A stretch of 64,000 bases of DNA from Phycisphaerae bacterium (GTDB taxonomy: Bacteria; Planctomycetota; Phycisphaerae; Phycisphaerales; UBA1924). Below the pieces are notes generated by a model. That model was not told the origin of the DNA. It was given only the letters and a program-made list of their open reading frames with translations, and did not search any database. Location: the NCBI GenBank assembly GCA_030429705.1, contig JAUIES010000001.1:1550001-1614000 (forward strand), in the 5' to 3' direction. This document shows positions 36,170-46,980 of this stretch, piece by piece (the first letter of the stretch is position 1; each line of letters begins with the position of its first letter). The translations under genes and the position numbers were made by a program.

Positions 36170-38323
36170 ATGAAGCTCAAAGGCATTGGAACATTCGAGC
36201 AGCATGTCGAAAAGATCGTGCTCGGCGTCATGATGGTCGTCTTGCTCGCTGTCGTCAGTCTTCAGTTCTTATATGAACCGAACCGAGTCGAAGCGGGTGG
36301 CAAAGAGATTCGGCCTCAAGAGGTGTTCGGTCACCTTGAAACATCGGTGAACAAACTCCGCGCCGATGTTGATGACCCGAACCCGTCGTTGCCTTCGATC
36401 CAGACACCGAGTCTGGTGGGTGAACTTGAGCGGGCGATGTCAGAGACATCAAACCTCAGGCAGCCACAGAATGTCGCGTTCGGTCCGACGATCTCCATCG
36501 GCGGCGAAGATGTAGGTGGCCCGATCGCTGCGGGACCGATCATGGCGATGCCGATTCAAGAGCCGATGTCACCAACCGCTGCGTCGAGTTGGATCACGGT
36601 CGATCCCTACGCACTCATGGATAACGACGAACTGGCAGCGTATGTCTCTGCCCGTCAGCCCTATGACCTGGTCGGGGTGTCCGTCGAGTCAACACTCGAT
36701 GGTGCAGCGACCATGGCGATGCTGCGTGAAGGCGATGCAAACCATCGGCCGATTCCCAGTACCTGGTGGAGAACTGGCGTGGCGGTGATGGAAGTCGTTG
36801 CTGAACGGCAGGAACTCGGACGCGATGGCCAGTGGTCATCTGCCATGCCGGTCAATCAGATTCCCGGTGCTTTTGATCTGATGGAAGCCGTGGGCATGGA
36901 TGTCGAGCCGACACCCATCGAGTTGCGTGAGATTGTGCAGGATGCGCTCGATTCGGTTGATGCAATCGCTAGGCCGAGTTATGTGCCTCAGATCGCCGGT
37001 CCTGATTGGATGGCTCCCACAAAAGCGATCGAGCGCAATCAGCAGTTCTCAAGCATGAGCGAGGTCGATGTGGTTCGCGCCAAGCGTCGTCTGGCCAAAC
37101 AGGCTGTACAACGATTGGAAGATCAACTCGCCGAGGGCCCGCGTGACCGAACCAGTAGCCAGCGGGATTCCGGTGGCGGCGGACTGATTAGTGCGCCAGG
37201 TGGGCAGAGGAATCCAAATCGTCAAAACAACAATGCCGAGCGTGATGCTGCCCGCGAAGCTGCGCGCGTTGCGAGCATCAATCGCCAGATCGATAAGAAA
37301 CTTGATCAGATTCAAGACCTTGAAGATCAGTTGGCAGATCTCGGCTTCCCCGTCGCGACTGATGATGATCAGAACGATCAACTCGCGAATGCTGACGAAG
37401 ACGAAAACTCAGAGTTTCTTGGCAACGAGTCGTTCCAGTTCTGGGTGCACGATCTTGATGTGGTCCCGGGTGCTGTGTACCGGTATCGTTTGCGTGTCAA
37501 GGTGAACAATCCGATCTATGGCAAGGACAAAGCGCTGAACGCTGAGATCGGCGACGATCTTGACCTTGCGAGACAGCCTTATGCCTTCAGCCCGTGGTCA
37601 GCGTGGACTGATCCGGTCATGGTCGGGCAGGAGTCGTACCTGTTCTTGAGTAAAGCAGACGAGGCGAGACGGACTGGTGGCGGCATTAGCCTGATCGGTG
37701 GCAGTGGCGCGAGCGTGTCGGCTGAGGTCTATCACATGTACTACGGGCACTATCGCCGAGGATCGATCACGCTCGAACCCGGTGACATGGCCCACACCGA
37801 AGTACGCGTTGGTGACGGGTTGTATCTCTTCGATACCGAGTTGGTTGAAAAGGATGTCGCCTATCGCCTCGCCGGGGTGATTGAAAATGACAAATTCGGC
37901 AGAGGCAATGTGCGTGATCGTCGACCGGCAGGAGCGAGCCCGGATGATCCCCAGGACATGTTTATTGTTCCGGTCGATCCCGTAGGCAGAGGGCCTCAGC
38001 AGACACAGACACCCACGAACAATCGTAATGACCGTCGAAACAACCCTGAACCAGTTGAGCCCGAAGAGTTACCCGAAGGGGTGACAGAAGCCCCAACGAA
38101 GGTGCCGGTCACCCTCGACGCGATGCTTTTGGATGTCGTGCAGTTGCCGATTGGTGAATCCGGTGCGGACGGCTCTTCGCCACTGTTCTATGTGTACTTC
38201 GAGACGCAAGGCGGGGTTGTGGAGCATCGTCGACCTGATCAGGACCGCGACACACCGATCTACGAGGCTGTGCGTGCGTCGTATCAGCTCGGTCAACCGG
38301 TCGACGAAGAAGAAGACGAATAG
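36170..38323 (+). CDS. Large single-pass membrane protein of the pilus block
   Basis: 717 residues. A membrane helix at about 18-37 (IVLGVMMVVLLAVVSLQFLY) follows a short positive N-terminus. The long outer part contains two low-complexity, Asn/Arg/Gln-rich stretches (about 340-360 and 605-635) around a coiled segment with ARVASINRQIDKKLDQIQDL, and a beta-rich domain (about 425-580) with FQFWVHDLDVVPGAVYRYRLRV and GSITLEPGDMAH. It is the last of three co-directional genes, 20 bases after the previous stop, so probably a component of the same apparatus, but no known pilin-assembly family is recognisable. Confidence 0.55.
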   Translation: MKLKGIGTFEQHVEKIVLGVMMVVLLAVVSLQFLYEPNRVEAGGKEIRPQEVFGHLETSVNKLRADVDDPNPSLPSIQTPSLVGELERAMSETSNLRQPQNVAFGPTISIGGEDVGGPIAAGPIMAMPIQEPMSPTAASSWITVDPYALMDNDELAAYVSARQPYDLVGVSVESTLDGAATMAMLREGDANHRPIPSTWWRTGVAVMEVVAERQELGRDGQWSSAMPVNQIPGAFDLMEAVGMDVEPTPIELREIVQDALDSVDAIARPSYVPQIAGPDWMAPTKAIERNQQFSSMSEVDVVRAKRRLAKQAVQRLEDQLAEGPRDRTSSQRDSGGGGLISAPGGQRNPNRQNNNAERDAAREAARVASINRQIDKKLDQIQDLEDQLADLGFPVATDDDQNDQLANADEDENSEFLGNESFQFWVHDLDVVPGAVYRYRLRVKVNNPIYGKDKALNAEIGDDLDLARQPYAFSPWSAWTDPVMVGQESYLFLSKADEARRTGGGISLIGGSGASVSAEVYHMYYGHYRRGSITLEPGDMAHTEVRVGDGLYLFDTELVEKDVAYRLAGVIENDKFGRGNVRDRRPAGASPDDPQDMFIVPVDPVGRGPQQTQTPTNNRNDRRNNPEPVEPEELPEGVTEAPTKVPVTLDAMLLDVVQLPIGESGADGSSPLFYVYFETQGGVVEHRRPDQDRDTPIYEAVRASYQLGQPVDEEEDE

Positions 38324-38393
38324 TCGTCAGCGTCGTTGAGGGGTTGTCGGAAAGAATTGTGTGCTCTCTTGTGTGAATTCGGAGCGTGCATGC

Positions 38394-38421
38394 TTGACTG
38401 TTAGCGAGACTGACCTAGTAT
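38394..38421 (+). promoter_or_regulatory. Sigma-70-type promoter of the rRNA unit
   Basis: TTGACT (38394-38399), a 16-base spacer, and TAGTAT (38416-38421) form a near-consensus housekeeping promoter about 290 bases before the 23S gene; the transcript would start near 38428. Confidence 0.65.
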
Positions 38422-38427
38422 CCGCTC

Positions 38428-38710
38428 GCCATTTGAAACGGCCAGTATCTGGCCTGATCGGATGGTTGTGCGAGGCCAATCGGGTTGATCCCGTGCGTGC
38501 CTCGTGCCTCTTTGAAAACCGGATAGGAACGAGTGGCCATCACTTCTGCCATGAAGAAGTGGTGTACATGAAAGTATCTCGAATAGCGTGCGGCGTGCGT
38601 CTGGGAGTGAATCCCAGATTCCGAGCCACCGACTGTCCGCAAAGCAGTTGGGTACAGAGTTCGGACTGGCACAGTTGTTGGTGTCGCCATTGGCGGCGTC
38701 CGGCAGGTGT
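38428..38710 (+). other. 23S leader with boxA-like sequence and processing stem
   Basis: The leader contains TGCCTCTTTGAAAA (about 38506-38519), which resembles the boxA antitermination element. ATGAAAGTATCT at 38568-38579 is exactly complementary to AGATACTTTCAT at 41490-41501 beyond the 23S gene, and the flanking bases (GCGTGCG, GTCTGG against CCAGAC, CGCACGC) extend the helix; this is the expected double-stranded substrate for RNase III, whose gene is at 58597. The 387 bases from 38324 to 38710 have no gene. Confidence 0.6.
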
Positions 38711-41455
<2,745 letters not shown>

Positions 41456-41586
41456 ACTCCTGCCAGACGCCGCAATCGCACGCAATCAAAGATACTTTCA
41501 TATGTCACGCAGCCATGCATGACACAATCGCCACTCGTTCACTTCCGGTATATCACCGTGTACGGAGAAATCCGTATCCGGAGTTT

Positions 41587-41692
41587 GTCGGTGACCATAG
41601 GATTCGGGAAACACCTGTTCCCATACCGAACACAGCAGTTAAGCCGTATCCGCCGATGATACTGTTCAGCGGGAAAGTAGGTCATCGCCGAC
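41587..41692 (+). rRNA. rrf: 5S ribosomal RNA
   Basis: 106 bases. Helix I is GTCGGTGA (41587-) paired with TCGCCGAC (-41692), with one G-U. The core includes CACCTGTTCCCATACCGAACACAGCAGTTAAG, which is diagnostic for 5S loop B/C, and GGGAAAGTAGGTCATC near the 3' end. It lies 131 bases after the 23S gene with no tRNA between. Confidence 0.93.
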
Positions 41693-41696
41693 GCTT

Positions 41697-41735
41697 GAGC
41701 CCTTCAGCCTCAAAACTGGAGGGCTCATTTTCGTT
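41697..41735 (+). terminator. Intrinsic terminator of the rRNA unit
   Basis: Stem GAGCCCTTCAG (41697-41707) with CTGGAGGGCTC (41716-41726), one G-U pair, loop CCTCAAAA, followed by ATTTTCGTTTT. Confidence 0.88.
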
Positions 41736-41889
41736 TTGTCATACGCACATCTTTCGGCTTTGAGACATCCTTCGTCGTTGTGCGATTCACTACCTCGATG
41801 AGGGTGTTCAGCCTCACAGTTGCTACGAGCGAGCGAGTCTCTTTGGCCGGCAGTCCGATCATCAAACTGGACAGCCGATCAACATAAAT

Positions 41890-43131
41890 GTGATCGCGGA
41901 AGCCTACACATCGCCATTGGCTGACTTTTCCAACCGAGGCGGGAACCACCTCAGTTCTTGCGTCGATTGCGCAGCGCTGGGTCAGTCGGATACAGGTGGA
42001 TGGTATCTCTCAAATCTACTCAATACCGAGTCGTTTCCGCCGCGATGGGAGTGTGGTGAATGGAGCGCTTTGAATGGCTGGATCCACATCGGCGCGGACA
42101 TCGGCGTGTTCACTGCATACGCAGCCATCCCTATTGCGCTGATCTACTTCATTTGGAAGAGACGCGATGCGCCTTTTCCTTCGGTGTTTCTGTTGTTCAC
42201 TGCGTTCATCCTCTCCTGCGGGCTCGGGCATCTGCTTGAAGCGGCTATTTTCTGGTGGCCTGCGTATCGACTGGCGGGCGCATGGAAGATCTTGACCGCA
42301 ATTGTATCATGGGCAACGGTCATCGCACTGATTCGCGTTTTACCGGGTGCACTCGAGTTGCCAGGCTTGCGCACGATCAACGACGAACTGAATGACCAGA
42401 TTCAAAGACGAGAAAAAGTCGAATCGGAACTGCGTGAAAGCAACAAGAGGCTCGAGGAGTTTGCCTCCATGGCTTCGCACGATCTGCAAGGACCACTGCG
42501 AACACTCGGCGGGTTGATGAGTGTCATAGGTGATGAAGGCGAGGATCTGGACGAGGACGCCCGAATCGAATTGGCGCTGGCTGCACATGATGAGTGCCTG
42601 CGAATGGACTCGATGGTTAGCCGATTGCTCGAATACGCTCGCGTGGGAATTCATGCGAGGACTGGGGAACAATCTTCGCTCACAGAAGCAGTAGAAGCAA
42701 CGCGACGAAGCTTGGATGAAGAGTTTGCCGTTTCTCGCGCTCGCGTTGAGATCCGCGTTGAGTCATTGGTTCCTCTCCATCCGACTGATCTGCAGATCCT
42801 GCTGCAAAATCTCTTCTCAAACAGTTTGAAGTACAGATGCCAAGACCGTCACCCCGTGGTGCAGGTCCATACCGAGCAGGTGGGGCACGCGATTCGGCTG
42901 GTCGTTGAAGACAATGGCGTCGGCATTCCTGAGGAGGACCGCGAGCGCGTGTTTGACCTGTTCCAGCGGTCCGATCATACCGAGCGGGTTCAAGGTGCTG
43001 GTATCGGCCTTGCAACTTGCCAGCGAATCGTTGGTGCCTATGACGGACAAATCGAGATTTCTGAGAACCCCCGTGGCGGCGCGATCATCACAGTGATTCT
43101 CCCAATGCGAGGCAACGCCGCTGCCGCATAG
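41890..43131 (+). CDS. Sensor histidine kinase with ethylene-receptor-type (ETR1-like) membrane domain
   Basis: 413 residues. Three membrane helices (about 65-87, 98-122, 130-150) match the plant ethylene-binding domain: GADIGVFTAYAAIPIALIYF aligns with the first ETR1 helix (Asp70, Tyr77, Pro81 correspond to ETR1 Asp25, Tyr32, Pro36), FILSCGLGH gives Cys110 and His114 for the Cu(I) ligands Cys65 and His69, and AWKILTAIVSWATVIALI matches helix 3. A coiled coil (about 160-192), H-box MASHDLQGPLR (His197), N-box NLFSNSLKY, DNGVGIP and GAGIGLA complete a kinase. No response regulator is adjacent. The GTG start at 41890 is the only plausible one but lacks a clear ribosome-binding site. Confidence 0.9.
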   Translation: MIAEAYTSPLADFSNRGGNHLSSCVDCAALGQSDTGGWYLSNLLNTESFPPRWECGEWSALNGWIHIGADIGVFTAYAAIPIALIYFIWKRRDAPFPSVFLLFTAFILSCGLGHLLEAAIFWWPAYRLAGAWKILTAIVSWATVIALIRVLPGALELPGLRTINDELNDQIQRREKVESELRESNKRLEEFASMASHDLQGPLRTLGGLMSVIGDEGEDLDEDARIELALAAHDECLRMDSMVSRLLEYARVGIHARTGEQSSLTEAVEATRRSLDEEFAVSRARVEIRVESLVPLHPTDLQILLQNLFSNSLKYRCQDRHPVVQVHTEQVGHAIRLVVEDNGVGIPEEDRERVFDLFQRSDHTERVQGAGIGLATCQRIVGAYDGQIEISENPRGGAIITVILPMRGNAAAA

Positions 43132-43166
43132 GCTTGCGTACCATGTTGTCTGCAAAGGAGGGTCGC

Positions 43167-43877
43167 ATGTCCGCAGATTCGATTCGCCTCTACGATGACG
43201 ATGCCGATGCATTATTGAGTCCTGATTCATTTCCTGATCGCGTCTCGCTTTTGCCTCCAGAGCGTGTGTCTGGTCAACCAGGCTCGCACATCCGGCTGCT
43301 CTGGGGCCAGGACATGCTTCGCGATGTGCTCGATGGCCGATATCGATCCATCGTGTGTTCGGTCAACGCTGAAGACAACACTCATGGCCTCATCGCGCAG
43401 ATCGTTTCACTGGTCAAGACCAGTCAATGGTCGGTGCACGCAGTCACGAGTTACGCCAAGATGTTTCAGGAATCGGTGCAAGTGCACGCTGCCCGTGACC
43501 GTGAGCCGTATGTGCTGAAATTCGATCTTGATTCAGTTCTTGTCTTGGGCATCCTGCGACCTCGCGCTCAGGACCATTTCACACTCAATGATCTTGCGAG
43601 AGGGTTCGAAACTGTGACGCGCATGATCGCGGGGCGGACCGACCGTCGGCCGATCTGCTCGGTGTCATTTCTCGGTGCACGATCAAACCGGTTGATCGAA
43701 GGCGATGGTTCCAACGCCGAGCCGAGTTTTGAAACAACGCTACGAACCATGCACGGTGCCGGATTCCGAGGCGATGTGTATGCAGCGCCCGGGATGTGGG
43801 GCCTCGGCGATGTCGGTGTGTTTCCGAGTTATCCCTTTCCGGCTGGTGTTGACCGCATGCGGGCGGGAAGTTCGTAA
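43167..43877 (+). CDS. Soluble protein of unknown function
   Basis: 236 residues from ATG 43167, chosen because AAGGAGGG lies immediately upstream at 43155-43162. Alpha/beta pattern with alternating strands (IVCSVNAEDNTHGLIAQIV, VHAVTSYAKMF, VLVLGILRPRAQD, ICSVSFLGARSNRLIEG). No catalytic motif is recognised. It precedes the saccharopine dehydrogenase-like gene by about 50 bases on the same strand and may share its transcript. Confidence 0.6.
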   Translation: MSADSIRLYDDDADALLSPDSFPDRVSLLPPERVSGQPGSHIRLLWGQDMLRDVLDGRYRSIVCSVNAEDNTHGLIAQIVSLVKTSQWSVHAVTSYAKMFQESVQVHAARDREPYVLKFDLDSVLVLGILRPRAQDHFTLNDLARGFETVTRMIAGRTDRRPICSVSFLGARSNRLIEGDGSNAEPSFETTLRTMHGAGFRGDVYAAPGMWGLGDVGVFPSYPFPAGVDRMRAGSS

Positions 43878-43927
43878 AGACTTCGACGACCAGCGCTACC
43901 GCGCAAACGAGAAGTGAAGGAGTGACG

Positions 43928-45082
43928 ATGCCAAAAGCGATCGTGTTGGGTGGCGGTATGGTCGGGTCAGTGATGGCGATCGATCTCGCCAGTGATCAAG
44001 CGTTTGAAGTCACGGTTGCAGATTCACGAGCCGACGCGCTGGCAGCCGCCCAACATCGTGCGCGTGGTCAAGGGCGGGCGGTCCAGACCATTGAAGCGGA
44101 TCTGTCTGACCCGGCGGTCTTGACGAAGGTCATTGAGCCGTATGACATCGTCTTGGGTGCGCTCGCCAGCACGATCGGCTTTGCGAGCCTGCGCACCATC
44201 ATCGAAGCGGGCAAAAATTTCTGTGACATCTGTTTCATGTCTGAAGACGCGATCGATCTCGACGAACTCGCACGCGAGCGAGGCGTGACAGTTGTTGTCG
44301 ACTGTGGTGTCGCGCCTGGTATGAGTAATCTGCTCTCGGGGTACGGGGCGTCATTGCTTGATGAATGTGACGATATCGAGATCCTCGTGGGGGGGTTGCC
44401 ACGCGAAAGGCGTTGGCCTTACGAGTACAAGGCGGGGTTTTCGCCGCACGATGTGATCGAGGAATACCTCCGTCCAAGCCGCATCGTCGAGCATGGCGAA
44501 GTCGTCGTTCGAGAGGCATTGAGCGAGCCCGAGTTGCTTGACTTTGATGGAATCGGCACACTCGAATCGTTTAACACGGATGGTTTGCGGAGTCTGGCGA
44601 GCACGATGCAGGTGCCGTTCATGAGGGAAAAGACGCTACGCTACCCGGGGCATATCGAACTCATGCGTGTGTTTCGCGAAACGGGGCTGTTCAGCAGTGA
44701 GCCAATTGATGTGGGGGGGACGCGCGTTCGCCCCATTGATGTGATCAGCACGCTCATGTTCCCCAAGTGGACATATGAAGAAGGCGAAGAGGATCTGACC
44801 GTTATGCGTGTGAGCGTGACCGGCTCTCGAGGTGGGCAGAAAACGAGGCATGTGTGGGATCTGCTCGATTACTTTGACAAGAGCACTGGCGCAACGAGCA
44901 TGTCACGCACGACGGCGTTTCCATGCGCCATCATGGCGCGGCTGGTCGCGACCGGTGCGTACGAGCGTCCTGGTGTGATCCCGCCCGAACTCATCGGTCC
45001 TGATGAGCAAATCGTCAATCACCTGCTCGACGAACAAAGAGCGCGCGGTGTTCACTACGAGTATCGTGTTGAGCAGTTGTAA
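43928..45082 (+). CDS. Saccharopine dehydrogenase-family oxidoreductase
   Basis: 384 residues from ATG 43928 with AAGGAG at 43916-43921. N-terminal Rossmann fold with LGGGMVGSVMAIDLA, an acidic end of strand 2 (VADSRAD), then YDIVLGALASTIGF and CGVAPGMSNLL of the family, and a C-terminal substrate domain with GGLPRERRWPYEYKAGFSP and PGHIELMRVFRETG. Relatives include saccharopine reductases and lysine 6-dehydrogenase; the substrate is not settled by sequence. A role in lysine catabolism is likely but unproven. Confidence 0.85.
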   Translation: MPKAIVLGGGMVGSVMAIDLASDQAFEVTVADSRADALAAAQHRARGQGRAVQTIEADLSDPAVLTKVIEPYDIVLGALASTIGFASLRTIIEAGKNFCDICFMSEDAIDLDELARERGVTVVVDCGVAPGMSNLLSGYGASLLDECDDIEILVGGLPRERRWPYEYKAGFSPHDVIEEYLRPSRIVEHGEVVVREALSEPELLDFDGIGTLESFNTDGLRSLASTMQVPFMREKTLRYPGHIELMRVFRETGLFSSEPIDVGGTRVRPIDVISTLMFPKWTYEEGEEDLTVMRVSVTGSRGGQKTRHVWDLLDYFDKSTGATSMSRTTAFPCAIMARLVATGAYERPGVIPPELIGPDEQIVNHLLDEQRARGVHYEYRVEQL

Positions 45083-45118
45083 CGCTGGTCGTCTCTCGAT
45101 GAGCATCACAGACCGAGG

Positions 45119-45595
45119 CTATTGAGGACCGAGCCATGATGGTAACTCGCGTGGTCTGCCGTCCGGGCCGACGCACGCGAGTTCGCTGGTGCCGACCGAG
45201 CAGATGCCGTCGTGTGGAATGGCCGGGTCCGTCAGGTCAGGCGCCTCGCCATGGCGTTCGACAAGAACGACTTCGTAGGTATGTCGGATCTTGATGCGGG
45301 TGGTGCTTTCGACGCAGGTACGGATCTCGAGCAAGTCGTCATAGCGGATTGGTCGGCGGTAACGCAGGTCGAGCTTGGTGACGACGAGGAACACGCCGCT
45401 GCGCTCCATCGCTGCATATGACGCACCGACTTCGCGAAGAAGTTCGGTCCGACCGATTTCCAGCCAGGGTGCATAACTGGCGTGGTGGACCACACCCATC
45501 GGATCACATTCGCAGTAGCGCACGCGCAATTGAACCGAGCCCGTTGTGGGAATGGGGGCTGTTGGTTTGAACTCGGTCTTGGGTGTCGGTGTCAT
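45119..45595 (-). CDS. Acyl-CoA thioesterase (4-hydroxybenzoyl-CoA/YbgC type)
   Basis: 158 residues from ATG 45595. The hotdog-fold signature CDPMGVVHHASYAPWLE includes the catalytic Asp, followed by a long helix and strands VFLVVTKLDLRYRRPIRYDDLL typical of the YbgC group. Members hydrolyse short- or medium-chain acyl-CoA, and YbgC itself is linked to the Tol-Pal system; no tol genes are in the window. Confidence 0.86.
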   Translation of the reverse strand: MTPTPKTEFKPTAPIPTTGSVQLRVRYCECDPMGVVHHASYAPWLEIGRTELLREVGASYAAMERSGVFLVVTKLDLRYRRPIRYDDLLEIRTCVESTTRIKIRHTYEVVLVERHGEAPDLTDPAIPHDGICSVGTSELACVGPDGRPRELPSWLGPQ

Positions 45596-45621
45596 GTGTG
45601 AACTGTATCGCTCCACGCGCA

Positions 45622-45650
45622 AGAAAAAACCCGGCGCCGTTGCGCCGGGT
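45622..45650 (-). terminator. Intrinsic terminator after the SppA/NfeD-like pair
   Basis: On the minus strand a perfect 9-pair stem ACCCGGCGC/GCGCCGGGT (45629-45650) with loop AACG is followed by six T. It lies 27 bases after the stop at 45677, separating this transcript from the thioesterase gene. Confidence 0.9.
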
Positions 45651-45676
45651 CAGTTGATCACAGAACGAGGAATTGT

Positions 45677-46954
45677 TTATGGGCGGAGAAGTGACGCGAG
45701 GTACTCTTCTTCGACTTCGAGCCAATCGCGTTCCCAGTCTTCAATCATCATGCCCCAGGTGAGCAGCGCGAAGTTGGGATTGTTGCGAACCATGGCTTCG
45801 ATCTTCTTGAGATGTGAACGGGCCCGGCCGACGAAGCGAGGACGCGTTTCCATCGGTGCGCCGGCAGCCAGCGCACGGGCCTGGCCGTAGTTGGCGAAGT
45901 ATTCGTTTGTGCGCTCTTCGTCAGAAGTGACTTTCTCGCGGTACGAGATCATGGCATCTTCGGCTTTTGAGATCGGATAGATATAACCGGTGCGTTCTTC
46001 ACCGACCCAGTCAATCTCTTGATATCCCATGGCTTTGGTCAACTCTTCAAGGTTGACTGCCGTTCCTTTTGAGAATCCAAACTTCGCAGCGTCAGGTGCG
46101 GTGAAGGTCAGGATTTTATCTTTCGGGTTGACGAGATATTCGCCATCTTCCGTCTTGTACCAGGTGACTTCGCCAGTGCGTTCGTCGATGGTGCAAGACA
46201 GTGCTTCGTTGATCTGCATCGCCCGCATGATGAACGGGTTGTATCCGCCGCGCGCTGAGATCTGTTCCATCATGTAGAGAACACCTTCAAGGCCTCGTCC
46301 CTTGACCGCGACGAGTCGACCTGACCAACCGGTGCAAGCACCATAGTTTCCTTCAGGAAGGAAGTAGATCTCTTCGATGCAATGCGATGTCATCGCAGCT
46401 GCCGAAATGGCCGACTCGATCCATGACACAGTACGGAAACGCTTCTTGTATTCATTATGAATGACATCTGAGAGTTTCTGGATTTCGAGCAGGAGACCAC
46501 CGCCCGAGTTGATCTTGAACACCACGATGCCTGTGCCATCGGTCCCCAACTCGCGTTCGAGCGTGGGGATGAGGTCGTACAGGGTCTTTGCGGTCATCTG
46601 AATACCAACGGTGCCTTCGAGGCTGATCACCGCAGCGCGAGGCACGCCGGGCCGACGCGGCGTCAACTCGACCTTCGGATCGTTCGCGGGCTTGATGTCC
46701 GCGGTGGGGGCGACTGAATCGCGTTCGATTGACTTGATGTTGTCGCTGAGGATGAATGTGGTCGATGCGATTTCACCGATCGAAGTCTTGATCCAGACCG
46801 AGCCTTCAAGTTCGCGTTGGATTTCGCCCTTGACGACCGTGCCGTCCTTGAGATGGACTGTGTCTTCAGCGAATGAGAACTGCGTGGCTGCGGCAAGAGC
46901 AAGAGCACTCACCATGACCGCGAGTTTGCGTGTGATTGATTTGAATATCATCAT
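45677..46954 (-). CDS. Exported SppA/NfeD-like serine protease-family protein
   Basis: 425 residues with a signal peptide ending near FSFAE. A small beta-barrel (31-78: DTVHLKDGTVVKGEI to IKSIERD) precedes a ClpP/crotonase-type domain: VISLEGTVG, VFKINSGGGLLLEI (147-160) and WIESAISAAAMTSHCIEEIY, in which Ser184 sits where SppA/NfeD proteases carry the nucleophile, then GNYGACTGW. The C-terminal half is helical. Membrane-protein or peptide turnover in the envelope is likely. AAAGGGAAAC precedes the two ATGs (46954, 46951). The companion gene upstream is a paralogue. Confidence 0.72.
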   Translation of the reverse strand: MMIFKSITRKLAVMVSALALAAATQFSFAEDTVHLKDGTVVKGEIQRELEGSVWIKTSIGEIASTTFILSDNIKSIERDSVAPTADIKPANDPKVELTPRRPGVPRAAVISLEGTVGIQMTAKTLYDLIPTLERELGTDGTGIVVFKINSGGGLLLEIQKLSDVIHNEYKKRFRTVSWIESAISAAAMTSHCIEEIYFLPEGNYGACTGWSGRLVAVKGRGLEGVLYMMEQISARGGYNPFIMRAMQINEALSCTIDERTGEVTWYKTEDGEYLVNPKDKILTFTAPDAAKFGFSKGTAVNLEELTKAMGYQEIDWVGEERTGYIYPISKAEDAMISYREKVTSDEERTNEYFANYGQARALAAGAPMETRPRFVGRARSHLKKIEAMVRNNPNFALLTWGMMIEDWERDWLEVEEEYLASLLRP

Positions 46955-46980
46955 GTTTCCCTTTGTGTTGGATGCGGCGA

